NCBI GenBank assembly: GCA_001771815.1
Contig: MEPU01000012.1
Span: 1-64,000 of the forward strand
Source of the DNA: Bdellovibrionales bacterium RIFCSPHIGHO2_01_FULL_40_29
GTDB lineage: Bacteria > Bdellovibrionota > Bdellovibrionia > Bdellovibrionales > Bdellovibrionaceae
Length of the DNA: 64,000 bases
Reading direction: 5' to 3'
This document shows positions 1 through 8,400 of this stretch, piece by piece (position 1 is the first letter of the stretch; the number at the start of each line of letters is the position of its first letter). A program made the translations under genes and the position numbers. The notes under the pieces are model-generated. The model ran no database searches, had not been told where the DNA came from, and saw only the letters and a list, made by a program, of their open reading frames with translations.

Positions 1-1
1 T

Positions 2-82
2 ACTGATGCTGTTGTCCGTGTCCATCCGTTTTACCCGAAATCAAATGGTGAGTTTGAATTACCTGTGGAGCTGTCCAGATAA
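2..82 (+). CDS. C-terminal end of an unrecognised protein (partial)
   Basis: An open frame enters from the left edge and ends with TAA at 80-82. The 26 visible residues include VRVHPFYPKSNGEFEL and end in LSR. I do not recognise the family. A hairpin follows 28 bp after the stop, which supports a real gene end. Nothing can be said about function from this tail. Confidence 0.4.
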   Translation, partial: TDAVVRVHPFYPKSNGEFELPVELSR

Positions 83-110
83 CACTTTCTAAAATTCACA
101 TCAACGATCA

Positions 111-143
111 GTAAAGCGCAGTAACCCTGTGCTTTACGATTTT
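111..143 (+). terminator. Hairpin terminator of the leftmost gene
   Basis: GTAAAGCGCAG (111-121) pairs with CTGTGCTTTAC (127-137), eleven pairs including one G-T, with a five-base loop. It is followed by a short T-rich stretch (140-144). It lies just after the partial gene ending at 82. The weak T run makes termination likely rather than certain. Confidence 0.5.
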
Positions 144-225
144 CTCAACAGATTCGCTGTTAGATCAAATCTATTGAAGATCCGTTAAGCTTTAAAAATA
201 AATACTCCACAATAATTACCCCCAC

Positions 226-258
226 TTGACAGAATGTCTTATTTATGAGACATTCTGT
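226..258. promoter_or_regulatory. Promoter/operator palindrome of the toxin-antitoxin pair
   Basis: TTGACA at 226-231 is a consensus -35 element. It overlaps a perfect 11-bp inverted repeat, ACAGAATGTCT (229-239) and AGACATTCTGT (248-258), with an 8-bp spacer. The first ATG of the toxin (245) lies between the arms. If transcription starts downstream of the second arm, the toxin would begin at ATG 263 instead. Palindromes here are typical binding sites for the cognate antitoxin in HigBA/RelBE-type autoregulation. The assignment is inferred from position and symmetry. Confidence 0.55.
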
Positions 259-579
259 ATTGATGATTAGACCTTTACCGCAGTGCCTAAAAGAAATTGC
301 AGATTTTCCTGAAGATATCCGCGGTGATCTGGCCGATGCTTTGGCTCGGTTAGATAATGGTCAATCCTTATCGATGCCGTTGTCGCGGCCCATGCCTTCG
401 ATCGGTAAAGGTGTTCATGAATTACGGTTCGAGATCGTGCTGGAATTTACAGAGTCATTTATATTTTAGCTGGGGCTGGCTTAATTTATTTACTGCATGC
501 CTTTATGAAGAAAACTCAAAAGACGCCGCAACCTAATATTGATCTGGCTAAACGAAGATTAAAGGAGATAAACAGATGA
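245..579 (+). pseudogene. RelE/HigB-like (phage Gp49-like) toxin, frameshifted
   Basis: This is the toxin half of a toxin-antitoxin pair of the Gp49/HigB-like mRNA interferase family. Frame 1 runs from ATG 245 through KGVHELRF and then falls into nonfamily sequence, stopping at 469. After TTC at about 434-436 the next frame continues with the family C-terminus, DRAGIYRVIYILAGAG through MKKTQKTP to LKEINR and TGA 577-579. Restoring one base (TTC-CGA-GAT for TTCGAGAT) gives the usual HELRFRDRAGIYRV motif, so a single-base deletion near 437 explains the break. The repaired protein is about 111 residues, normal for the family. Its stop overlaps the antitoxin ATG (ATGA at 576-579), so the pair was translationally coupled. 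A sequencing error is the alternative. Confidence 0.8.
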
Positions 580-863
580 AACAAAAAAATTCTGGTTCTG
601 AAATCGCAAAAATGCTTGGTATTTCGCAAGCTCGTGGAATGGAAGCCGTTATTAAGGCTCAGTTGATTTCTGCTGTTCTTCAAGCTGCAAAAAAAGAAGA
701 ACTGACACATGCAGATATCGCTAAAAAATCAAAATTACCACGAAGCGCTGTCACAGGAATTTTATCTGGTAGTTTACAAAAAGTGACCATTGACCGCGTC
801 CTTAAGTTAGTTGAAGCCGTTGGGCTTTTGGCTGAAATTCGAATCAGAAAAATAGCGGCCTAA
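576..863 (+). CDS. XRE-family HTH antitoxin (HigA-like)
   Basis: The 95-residue protein is the antitoxin partner of the frameshifted toxin just upstream. Its middle, LTHADIAKKSKLPRSAVTGI at about residues 44-63, is a helix-turn-helix of the XRE/HTH_37 type, followed by KVTIDRVLKLVEAVGL, a normal ending for these antitoxins. AAGGAG at 562-567 is a good ribosome binding site, and the ATG overlaps the toxin TGA. The frame is intact although the toxin is broken. That is the tolerable direction of decay, because loss of the antitoxin alone would be toxic. It probably represses its own promoter through the palindrome at 229-258. Confidence 0.85.
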   Translation: MKQKNSGSEIAKMLGISQARGMEAVIKAQLISAVLQAAKKEELTHADIAKKSKLPRSAVTGILSGSLQKVTIDRVLKLVEAVGLLAEIRIRKIAA

Positions 864-904
864 GATAAAGTATTTATTATCTTTATTTAAACTCAACCTA
901 CTTC

Positions 905-932
905 AAAGCTCAGTACCCCTGAGCTTTTTTTG
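905..932 (+). terminator. Rho-independent terminator of the toxin-antitoxin operon
   Basis: AAAGCTCAG (905-913) pairs perfectly with CTGAGCTTT (919-927) around a five-base loop. A run of T follows to 931. It lies 42 bp after the antitoxin stop. Confidence 0.9.
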
Positions 933-1006
933 TTTTTAAAGTATCGAATTAAGCCCGCACTATTTCGACAGAACCTATTATTCAGCCCGCTTCACAGCGA
1001 AGAGGT

Positions 1007-1330
1007 TTAATTAGTACTTTCCTCATCGCCTAAGGATCCCCACCCGGATTCAGCGAGGTGGCAGTTTTCTATTCGATAGCTCCCTACGTGCTCGGCAACA
1101 TACCCTGGACGGCTCCATTTAAAAAAGAATTCTCCAGTTAAAATTAGATTTCCACCAGTTTCCATAGCAGCATACCCATTAAATCGAACCTTAGCGATTC
1201 CCCTGGATTTCAAATCAGCCTTTATTTGAGTTTTTCCGATTTTTAATGCTTCATCTTCAGTACAACAAATCGCAAGTTCGCTGACAAAAAGTATACATAT
1301 CACCAATAACCTGAAGACCATCTTAACCAT
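1007..1330 (-). CDS. Small exported protein of unknown function
   Basis: The 107-residue product starts with a signal peptide (basic MVKMVFR, hydrophobic LLVICILFVSELAI, then CC at 22-23). The mature part has a third Cys near residue 90 and an aromatic stretch, FFFKWSRPGY. I recognise no family. It stands alone on the minus strand with no clear operon partner. The CC pair could place it as a lipoprotein or as a disulfide-bonded periplasmic protein; the lipobox is not convincing. Confidence 0.6.
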   Translation of the reverse strand: MVKMVFRLLVICILFVSELAICCTEDEALKIGKTQIKADLKSRGIAKVRFNGYAAMETGGNLILTGEFFFKWSRPGYVAEHVGSYRIENCHLAESGWGSLGDEESTN

Positions 1331-1433
1331 GATTTAACCCCTGTCTACACGACTGAAACCGTGACCGTTGCACTTGTCCTCATGCTACTGGTCAACAGAA
1401 CTGAGCCTTTTGTTCACTTTGGACAAGAAAATA

Positions 1434-1461
1434 GGGAGCCACCTAACATGAGGTGACTCCC
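1434..1461 (-). terminator. Hairpin downstream of the HTH gene remnant
   Basis: GGGAGCCACCT (1434-1444) pairs with AGGTGACTCCC (1451-1461) with one mismatch and a six-base loop. Read on the minus strand it is followed by TATTTTC. It lies 38 bp beyond the stop of the remnant at 1500, which suggests that this was once a transcribed gene. Confidence 0.6.
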
Positions 1462-1499
1462 AGTACGGGGTCGATAATTTTTTTACCCGATAATTCTGA

Positions 1500-1822
1500 T
1501 TAGTCGTAAGTCTCATAACCAGCATGACCCATGACGGATTGAACTTTATCACGAGCTTCAGCTTCTATTTTTTGTTGAACTTGTTTAACGATGTCTTCAG
1601 ACACATTCATCGATTTCATGGTTTCAATTGTTTCTGTTGAAGTATTTTGTTTAATTTGATTTTGAAGTTCTTGGATTTTATCTTGTTCAAGCTTTGCTTT
1701 TTTTGCTAGTAGTTCTTTTTTCGAAGCTGATACTGAACCATGACTACATTTTGCAATTCTTGCGACCTCGCGAAAACTAAGCCCTGCTTCTAAAAGCGAG
1801 TGTATTGGAATGCGCCCTGCCG
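1500..1822 (-). pseudogene. 5'-truncated helix-turn-helix protein
   Basis: On the minus strand a frame is open from about 1822 to the TAA at 1502-1500. It has no usable start codon until a late Met, so it is absent from simple ORF lists. The translation contains a helix-turn-helix, LEAGLSFREVARIAKCSHGS, then a Lys/Gln/Glu-rich coiled coil (KKAKLEQDKIQELQNQIKQ) and a tail ending HAGYETYD. The HTH resembles recombinase- or transposase-type DNA-binding heads. The frame meets a stop (1825-1823) just past one arm of the inverted repeat at 1807-1877. The beginning of the gene therefore seems to have been replaced by that repeat and the kinase gene behind it. Confidence 0.6.
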
Positions 1823-1877
1823 ATCAGACAACATGACCCCAAATTTTTTGCACGGGCCGGTTGGCGGGGCGCATTCC
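1807..1877. repeat. 15-bp inverted repeat with 41-bp spacer
   Basis: GGAATGCGCCCTGCC at 1807-1821 and GGCGGGGCGCATTCC at 1863-1877 are complementary at 14 of 15 positions. The element is more GC-rich than its surroundings. It sits between the stop of the kinase gene (1881) and the broken end of the HTH gene. It could be a REP-like mobile palindrome, a remnant of an insertion, or an unusually long terminator. I did not notice a second copy in this window. Confidence 0.6.
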
Positions 1878-1880
1878 TGT

Positions 1881-2402
1881 TTAACGAGCATATTTCTTAA
1901 GAGCTCGGCCAGCAGCTAGATTTTTAATAATTTGGTCCGCTGCTTCTTCGGGGCTTAATTTCGATGTATCCACTAATAAGTCATATTCAAACTTCTGCAT
2001 TTGTTCGTATTGAGAACGGGCTGTGCCTGACTGGCGATCTGCTCTCTGGCTTTCGCGATGCTCAAGCACGCTGAGTGGGGCCGTTACTCCAACAAAGAAT
2101 ACATCAGAGTCTGCGAGGGATTCGGCCACTTCATATATCCAATTGGGATTCTGAAAAACGTGATCCACTATCATGTTATCAATATGGCTGGCATATATTC
2201 CCAAAGCCTTGTTAAAGGCAGATATAGAACTATCAACAATCTTTAGATGATCAGGAATATCCATATTCAGCTGAATCGGCATCGATGGTTCAAGAAATTT
2301 ATCAACTCCAAAGATGAAATAGAGTTCGTCTAGTTTTTTAGACAAGGCATTAATCAAAGTGGATTTGCCTGAGCTTGAAGTTCCATTTAGTAGAATGATC
2401 AT
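1881..2402 (-). CDS. Chloramphenicol phosphotransferase-like P-loop kinase
   Basis: The 173-residue protein belongs to the chloramphenicol 3-O-phosphotransferase-like family (CPT, PF07931). It starts MIILLNGTSSSGKST with the Walker A loop at residues 7-15, then GVDKF near 33-37, VDHVFQNP near 79-86 and FFVGVTAPLSVLEHRE at about 101-116. It ends with a YDLLVDTSKLSPEEAADQI motif. All are landmarks of that family, at normal length. Known members phosphorylate chloramphenicol, but many homologues in soil bacteria have unknown small-molecule substrates, so resistance is not implied. The gene lies between sequence debris and a GC-rich inverted repeat, a position that suggests acquisition. Confidence 0.85.
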   Translation of the reverse strand: MIILLNGTSSSGKSTLINALSKKLDELYFIFGVDKFLEPSMPIQLNMDIPDHLKIVDSSISAFNKALGIYASHIDNMIVDHVFQNPNWIYEVAESLADSDVFFVGVTAPLSVLEHRESQRADRQSGTARSQYEQMQKFEYDLLVDTSKLSPEEAADQIIKNLAAGRALKKYAR

Positions 2403-2600
2403 GGAGCTATTATGAAATCTGATTTATAAAGAGTCCAGAAGGTAATCCCTACGAACCGCGTCGCCGATCAGAAATGCAAGCTCATGATGATCAAAAAGCC
2501 GCGATTGAAACAAGTTATTGTGCAGGCGTTCCCTGATGAAAACGAAGTTTCCATCCCGTAGCTGTTTTCGACCACAGTGAACTTCTATTTGCTATGATAA
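2403..2600. other. Mosaic of coding debris
   Basis: Two plus-strand frames look protein-like without a start codon or context. One reads NPYEPRRRSEMQAHDD up to a TGA near 2533. The other reads KKPRLKQVIVQAFPDENEV up to a TAG near 2562. On the other strand the membrane protein frame loses its family character near 2600. This looks like a junction of broken genes rather than one functional gene. Confidence 0.3.
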
Positions 2601-2886
2601 TTGCTTTCAACATCAGGGGCTTGATCGTCCTTGCAAGCCAATGGCAGCTAAAAGAGTAAACTGTGTAGATTAATGGAAACATGGCCAAGCAGTACAAAAG
2701 CCACGGTGGCAATCTAGTCCACTGATATAGTAATGGAAGTACGAAGCCAGTAAAAGTTGCGCTACCAAGAGCACCAATTCCATCAAGAAAAAAAATGCTT
2801 CGTTCATTGAGACTCATCACACAATCGTAGCTCGTTGCGCTTCCCAAATCAAAAATATTTGTGCAACAAGGATTTGCTCTAGACAC
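2515..2886 (-). pseudogene. Small membrane protein, probably truncated at the C-terminus
   Basis: The frame from 2886 encodes 123 residues, but the likely start is Met24 (2817-2815), MSLNERSIFFLDGIGALGS. That is a normal beginning for a family of about 125-residue four-helix membrane proteins known to me from Bacteroidetes and Bdellovibrios. Two membrane segments follow (ATFTGFVLPLLYQW and WLLYCLAMFPLIYTVYSF). The family-like sequence runs to LKAIIIAN and then changes to a polar tail with no membrane segments. The last two helices expected for the family are missing. I infer a rearrangement near 2595. No function can be given. Confidence 0.45.
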
Positions 2887-2913
2887 TCATTTCTAAACTT
2901 GCTTAGATAACTT

Positions 2914-3495
2914 ATGGGAAAAAGAATTCTAATCATTCAGGGACATCCCGATGAGCAAAGTTTTAATCATGCACTTCATCTTGCATATAAAAAAGGTGCC
3001 ACAAGAGCAGGAGCTGAAATTCAAGAAATTTTTGTTAGCCAGTTAACGTTCAATCCAAATTTACGGTATGGCTATCGGCAACGGACTGATCTCGAGCCCT
3101 GCTTGATCGAGGCTCAAAATAAAATCAAATGGGCTGAACACATTGTTCTTGTATACCCAGTTTGGTGGGGCTCTCTGCCCGCTATTTTAAAAGGTTTTTT
3201 TGATCGCGTTTTTCTTCCTGGCTTTGCTTTTAAAAAACGAGAGAACTCTCTTTGGTGGGACAAATTACTCTCCGGAAGATCGGCCAGGGTGATTTCAACG
3301 CTGGATCAACCGCCTTGGTTTTACTGGCTCCTCAATGGCTCCCCATCAGACAAAGCCATCAAGCGGATGACATTTGATTTCTGCGGAATAAAACCAGTTC
3401 GAATTACAAACATAGGTCCAATTCGACTATCAAGTGAAAAATTTCGAGAAAAGTGGCTCAATAAGATCGAAGACTTGGGAGCTCTCCAAAAATAA
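2914..3495 (+). CDS. NAD(P)H:quinone oxidoreductase-like flavodoxin-fold protein
   Basis: The 193-residue protein has the flavodoxin_2 fold (PF02525) of NQO1, KefF and MdaB. RILIIQGHPDEQSFNHAL at residues 4-21 is the FMN/FAD phosphate loop, YPVWWGSLPAILKGFFDRVF at about 81-100 is the family's flavin-contact motif, and LWWDKLLSGRSARVI follows. Such enzymes reduce quinones or azo compounds by two-electron transfer from NAD(P)H. No ribosome binding site is obvious before ATG 2914. There is no operon partner. The substrate is unknown. Confidence 0.88.
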   Translation: MGKRILIIQGHPDEQSFNHALHLAYKKGATRAGAEIQEIFVSQLTFNPNLRYGYRQRTDLEPCLIEAQNKIKWAEHIVLVYPVWWGSLPAILKGFFDRVFLPGFAFKKRENSLWWDKLLSGRSARVISTLDQPPWFYWLLNGSPSDKAIKRMTFDFCGIKPVRITNIGPIRLSSEKFREKWLNKIEDLGALQK

Positions 3496-3654
3496 CTTCT
3501 ATTTGAAAATTTTAAGTCGTATTAGGCAGCTGGAATTGGTTGCAGATTACTACTTGATAACTGTTCAACTACTTAACAGTCTTATATAGATTACAACGGT
3601 ACTTTCAGTACTTCCTTATGTCTGCTACTTTCATACTAAAAAAAGGGGTTCCAG

Positions 3655-4044
3655 ATGAACACATTGAAAGTTTTAATTTTAATATTAAGCTTTATAGCGA
3701 TCCAAGCAAACGCGACTACGGCTGTTCTTTGTGGCGACCTCACCCAAGTGGATGAAAATGATAACAAAGCCAGTTTGCACTTAATTTTTTATAACCCTAA
3801 TTCAAGATCCCCGGACGAAGTTCGGGCCTATTCGATGGGTAACGGGCTTGTCATCCAATCTGTTAATGAGGCTCAGCAGAAAATCTCTATTAAACTCGAA
3901 GACAATAAAGGCGTGATACAGCTTGATGCGCAATATATTGATCCATCTAACTGTGAAAATTACTCTGAAGATACTTTCTCCATGGAACTCGTCGCTGAAA
4001 CAAGTAAGACGATCGTTAACAGTTGTCGTTGTTTTCAAGATTAG
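3655..4044 (+). CDS. Small exported protein of unknown function
   Basis: The 129-residue product has a signal peptide (MNTLKVLILILSFIAIQANA, cleavage likely after residue 20). Five Cys lie in the mature part, including a CRC near the end, so disulfides are likely. GGGG and GGTT at 3643-3650 provide a ribosome binding site. It is followed by a hairpin and another exported gene in the same direction. I recognise no domain. Confidence 0.65.
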   Translation: MNTLKVLILILSFIAIQANATTAVLCGDLTQVDENDNKASLHLIFYNPNSRSPDEVRAYSMGNGLVIQSVNEAQQKISIKLEDNKGVIQLDAQYIDPSNCENYSEDTFSMELVAETSKTIVNSCRCFQD

Positions 4045-4076
4045 ACTGCTCTTATCTGCGGTCTTTAACTTTTTTA
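4043..4076 (+). terminator. Weak terminator between two exported-protein genes
   Basis: AGACTGC (4043-4049) pairs with GCGGTCT (4058-4064), including one G-T pair. TTTAACTTTTTT follows. The hairpin overlaps the stop of the upstream gene and probably reduces read-through into the gene at 4093. Confidence 0.6.
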
Positions 4077-4092
4077 CCTAGCAAAGAATTTC

Positions 4093-4770
4093 ATGAAAAA
4101 ACTTTTTTTAACACCAATTAGTTTCGCAATTTTAATCTCGCTATCGGCCCAAGCCCAAGATGTCACATCATGTGGAAACCATAGATTAGTTCAAAATTCT
4201 GAAATCATCATCGCAAGTGGTGATGTGATGGCGACTAAAAATGGTGAAGCTAAGGCCTTCAGCCTTGGACGATATGAAGTTGCAAGTGTGGTTTGCCGTA
4301 GTGATTTTTTTGATAATAATAGTAATCAGATTAGAGAAATGATTGCCGTGCGTTTTAAATTATCGTCGACTGTACCAGGGTCACTCATCGATCCAAACGG
4401 TTTTAACTCCGGCATGATGACAATGGAAACCGAATTTGAAAATATGTCAGAGAATAAATTAATTGAAATGAGTCGCATGGAAGACGAAATCCTTACATTT
4501 GATCGACTTAGAAACGGGAACTTAGTTCGAAAATTAGAGATCCCAGTCAGTCCTGCATACGAAGCAGGTTTTCAGATGATCTCAGATCGTTGGACTCGTG
4601 ATCATATTGTTCCATTTTCGCCCTATTTACTTCAAGGTAAGATTCAAAATTCAAAAGTCCGCGAAATCTCCTGCGCAATTCGCAACTTAAAGGCTAAACT
4701 TAATTTGTCTAAAGCTGGTGAATCTTTGGACGCGATTGTAGAATTGAAGAATTTCAAAGCTTGCCAGTAA
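4093..4770 (+). CDS. Exported protein of unknown function
   Basis: The 225-residue product begins with a signal peptide (MKKLFLTPISFAILISLSAQA, cut near residue 21). The mature region has few Cys (CGNH near the start, CAIRN and CQ at the end) and a predominantly beta-like composition. I do not recognise a family. It follows another small exported protein by 48 bp, with a weak terminator between. The start is supported by the clean signal peptide; the ribosome binding site is poor. Confidence 0.65.
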   Translation: MKKLFLTPISFAILISLSAQAQDVTSCGNHRLVQNSEIIIASGDVMATKNGEAKAFSLGRYEVASVVCRSDFFDNNSNQIREMIAVRFKLSSTVPGSLIDPNGFNSGMMTMETEFENMSENKLIEMSRMEDEILTFDRLRNGNLVRKLEIPVSPAYEAGFQMISDRWTRDHIVPFSPYLLQGKIQNSKVREISCAIRNLKAKLNLSKAGESLDAIVELKNFKACQ

Positions 4771-4947
4771 AGCCGGACCTTGTTGTTTTAACGATTTAGA
4801 TGAGGACGGAGAATTTTGGGCACAAGTTTCCTCTTACTTTTCTTTGCAACTATAGCAAGAATTCGCCTCGCATTCAGTCAGTTCGACTAACTTAAACTGG
4901 CCCTTACCATTTTCTTCTTTTTAATCATCTATTTCTGTTGTTAACAT

Positions 4948-5229
4948 ATGTTTATGATCAATCTGCGCAAAACGCTTTCTGATGTTCATTCGATCTTAAA
5001 CCAAGCTATTCAAAACAAGGAACTAGGAGTTCATGTTTTACGCGCTGAAGACATCATTGGTTTAAAAATCCAAGCCTATAAAAATGATCACTCACGAAGC
5101 CTTCAAGACAAGGCGGATATTCAAAAATTACTTCAGCTACCTAACCTTGATTTAAATTTAGTAAAAAAGTATGCGGAACTATTTCAAGAGTGGAATGAAA
5201 TAGTGAATCTAGGGAATTTAAAAATATGA
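4948..5229 (+). pseudogene. C-terminal part of an AbiEii-like nucleotidyltransferase
   Basis: The 93 residues match the C-terminal half of the AbiEii/DUF1814-type nucleotidyltransferase toxin family. GVHVLRAEDIIGLKIQAYKN at about 27-46, SLQDKADIQKLL at about 51-62 and LNLVKKYAELFQEWNEI near the end are in family order. The catalytic N-terminal half (GS-x-D-x-D) is absent, and no frame upstream of 4948 supplies it. I therefore call it a fragment of a gene normally about 180-200 residues long. Its TGA overlaps the ATG of a small downstream ORF (ATGA at 5226-5229), so a two-gene arrangement has partly survived. Confidence 0.6.
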
Positions 5230-5333
5230 AAACAATGGAAGAATATTTTCAATTTCTAGAACAGTACTGGCAAATGTTTGAGCCTCCAGTGAATCCCGCG
5301 CCAAAGATCAAGTATACACTGATATTGATTTAA
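5226..5333 (+). CDS. Tiny ORF coupled to the AbiEii-like fragment
   Basis: This 35-codon frame, MKTMEEYFQFLEQYWQMFEPP onward in part, starts in an ATGA overlap with the upstream fragment. A short acidic, aromatic-rich protein beginning with MK-x-x-EEY-x-x-F-x-E is, from memory, a common small companion of this nucleotidyltransferase family. Its ending is hydrophobic (YTLILI) and may not be original. It is too short for routine gene finders. Whether it is still expressed is unknown. Confidence 0.4.
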   Translation: MKTMEEYFQFLEQYWQMFEPPVNPAPKIKYTLILI

Positions 5334-5499
5334 ATCAGAAAAAAATAAACGCCAGTCATATACCCCACGCTTAAGCTTCATATTCGTCTCCAAGACTCTA
5401 ACGCGCCGTATTTTGCGGATAAATGAGTTAGTACCCCGCAGTGACAAGAATCAAAAATCGCGGTATTCTATTCAGTCGCTTTTCAAAGACGGGATTTTA

Positions 5500-8400
5500 A
5501 TGTTTCTTAGTCCGCTTACTCTTCAGGATATTTCACAACTTCGCCATCCCAGCGAGCGGGTTCCATTGGCGGAAAGACTTACCTATGAGGACGCTTTAAG
5601 ACTTATCGAAGAGGGACAGTTCACGACTTGCCATGCTGAACTTCATCTTTCGCCGCTTGTGCGAATTGAAATGCAGTTTGGAGAAGACAATACGACCCAT
5701 TTTCGCGCTGTTGAAATCACTGAGAATGTAGTTTCTGGACCCATTACCGTTTCTTGTCATGCTTGTGAGCAAGAAGGAATAAAGACCTGTCCTCATCAGT
5801 GGGCGGCTTATGTTTTGCTTTGGCAGGTTTTGACAACGGAATCAAACGAGTTAAAACATCCGGCATTAAGTAAATTGTCAAACGAGCTTAAACGGTTTCT
5901 TTTTTCGCGAGAAACTTCTGATAGCACAAAACCGACTTCAGAATTTGAAGATGTTGGTCTTGAATCCATCAGTCTTTATATTCACGAGTTTCCGCTTTTT
6001 CAGGGGAAAAATTTGGCTCATCTTTTAAAACAAGATGTCTTTAGATACAAACCCCGCGATATTTCAAAAGATAAAGAAATGACCTCGCACTTACTCTTTG
6101 AATTGCCCGAAGTGTTTCGTAAAAAACTAGTTGCCTATTCGGGACACTACTTAAATGAAATCAATAAACAAAATCGCCTGGCTGATATCGTTAATTATAA
6201 TTTTAGTAACGATATGCAAATCAGTGCGCGGGAAATTTTAAGACACCCTTTACATAAAAAAATTTCTCTAGATCTACTTCCTCAAAATAAAACTCATACG
6301 GGAGCGATTTCGAAGTGGCCCCTGATTCAAAGCGCGGATGGTGCTTTTATTAGCCAGGCCGAGGTGGAGTTAGAAGAAATCGTTCAGTCGCTCTTAGACC
6401 GAGTTACGCAAGCCAACAGGCGTGGTCAAATCGAACTTTACCTACAAGGTCAGCCGTCTGCGACGATGGCGATGAAAATTACAAACCTTGAATTCAATCC
6501 GTCCCAAGAACTTGACTGGCGCGTGGAATTTTCAGAACGTAGTGATAACGCCCTTGAAACTGAGTTCAAACTCTTATGTTTCAGAAAAGAACCAATAACT
6601 TTTTTTCATTCTTTTGCCGTGGAACCAAAAAGTGGGACAGTTATTGTTCACCCATGGTTTCAAGAATTTAATTTACTTCAAGAAATGCTGTCCGTGCTGC
6701 CAGAGCCCACCCTAATTAGAGTTCCTGATATGCCGACTGTGAATGTCATTGGTGAGTTTGCAACAAAAACTGTTTTAAACTATTTAAGAGGCCGATTTAT
6801 TGATGTGAAAATAAGTGGCGAATCCCGTCACTTGACTGAAAACCAAAGCGCCACGGAAATCAGGCTAAACGAATCCGGAACATTTTATATTCAGCACGAG
6901 GCCCGTGTTATAGGCCAAAAGAATTTAGTTCGTAAAGGCTGGAGCTCAAAATCAGCATTGCTATTCCAAACCTTATCACAGGGCTTAGCGTTTATATTAA
7001 AAGTCGATGCCAAGGATTTAGCCGCAAGAACACTGACTAAAAGAGAATGGGATCTAAAGCTATTAAAAAACTTGGGAATTCTACAGTACCTCGTGCTCGA
7101 AACAATGTCTGTGCATTTTACCGGAGCTTTAAGCGATGGAAGACCGGCTGAAAAAGATAAGCTTTTCACAACTCTACAAGGTCGCATTCACCAGATATTA
7201 ATTTCTGGCCCTGGAGAAACGTTCCTTCGTGACAGTTCGCTTCCCGAGCTTTGCTCTGCTCCGGTTTTAAAATGTTTTGAGGATTATATCGCAACTATTT
7301 TTAAATCTATTCAATCAAGTGAATCTTTTTATTCTGAAAATGGAGAAATTATCCTAGACGGCGTTGTTGAACGCGAATGCCGCGTGATTTTTGAATTGTT
7401 AAAACAAATTGCACTTGTCACTGGTGGCGAGGTTTTCAAGCGAGCACGATCACCTTTACTTGGACGAGTTTCAAATAGTGAAAACGAATTTTTCTTTCCA
7501 ACCGGGAATGCGCAAAAGCCCACAAATCTTCATGAATCCTTAGAATGCTTACAGACTTTGGTTCCTTACGGATTTAAATTATTCTATAAGGACCAACCGC
7601 TTCAGGAATTGAATGAAGACGAATTTCATGTTGATTTTGTTTTAGAAACTGACCGTGACCAGAAAATGTTTAATTGGTTTGAGTTGAATCCCAAGTTCTT
7701 CTTACGTGGCGAAGAAGTTAATCCAGACCAAATTCTTAACTTAGGCGGTGGTGGCGTTATTGAGTACGCCGGAAAATTCTATCTGGTTCCTCAAAAGCAG
7801 ATGCCGTCCCTGAAAAGACTTGAAAGATTCTGGCAGCGACTGCAAAACGGGAAAACGGAAACTCTCACCAAGAAAAATGGCGAAAAAATTTATAAGCTCC
7901 CGCGAAACCAAACTCTTGAGCTCCTATCCTTACGAGCCTCCGGTGTTGGATTACGTGGAGATCATGAATGGAAAAAGCTTTGTGATTTTTACGACAACCT
8001 GGGAACTCATACTCCCACAATTGAAATTCCATCAACGATCAAAGGCCTATTAAAACCGTACCAGGTTCTGGGGGTTCAGTGGCTGAGAGACCTTTATGAA
8101 CTACGCCTTGGCGCTTTATTAGCTGATGACATGGGTCTTGGAAAGACCCTTCAAACTTTAACTTTTCTTGAAATTCTTCGAAGTAAAAATGAATTGGGAC
8201 AGGTTTTAATTGTGGTCCCGTCGTCTTTGATTTTTAACTGGCAACAGGAAATTGAAAAATTCACGCCGAACCTTCCATTTATGATTTTTTCTGGAAAAAA
8301 TGCCGACCTGGTGTCAAAAAAAATGGGACGTGGCGACCAAATGTTGGTGATCACCACCTATGGTCTTCTGATGGAGCACGGAGATTTTTTAAGCCAGTAC

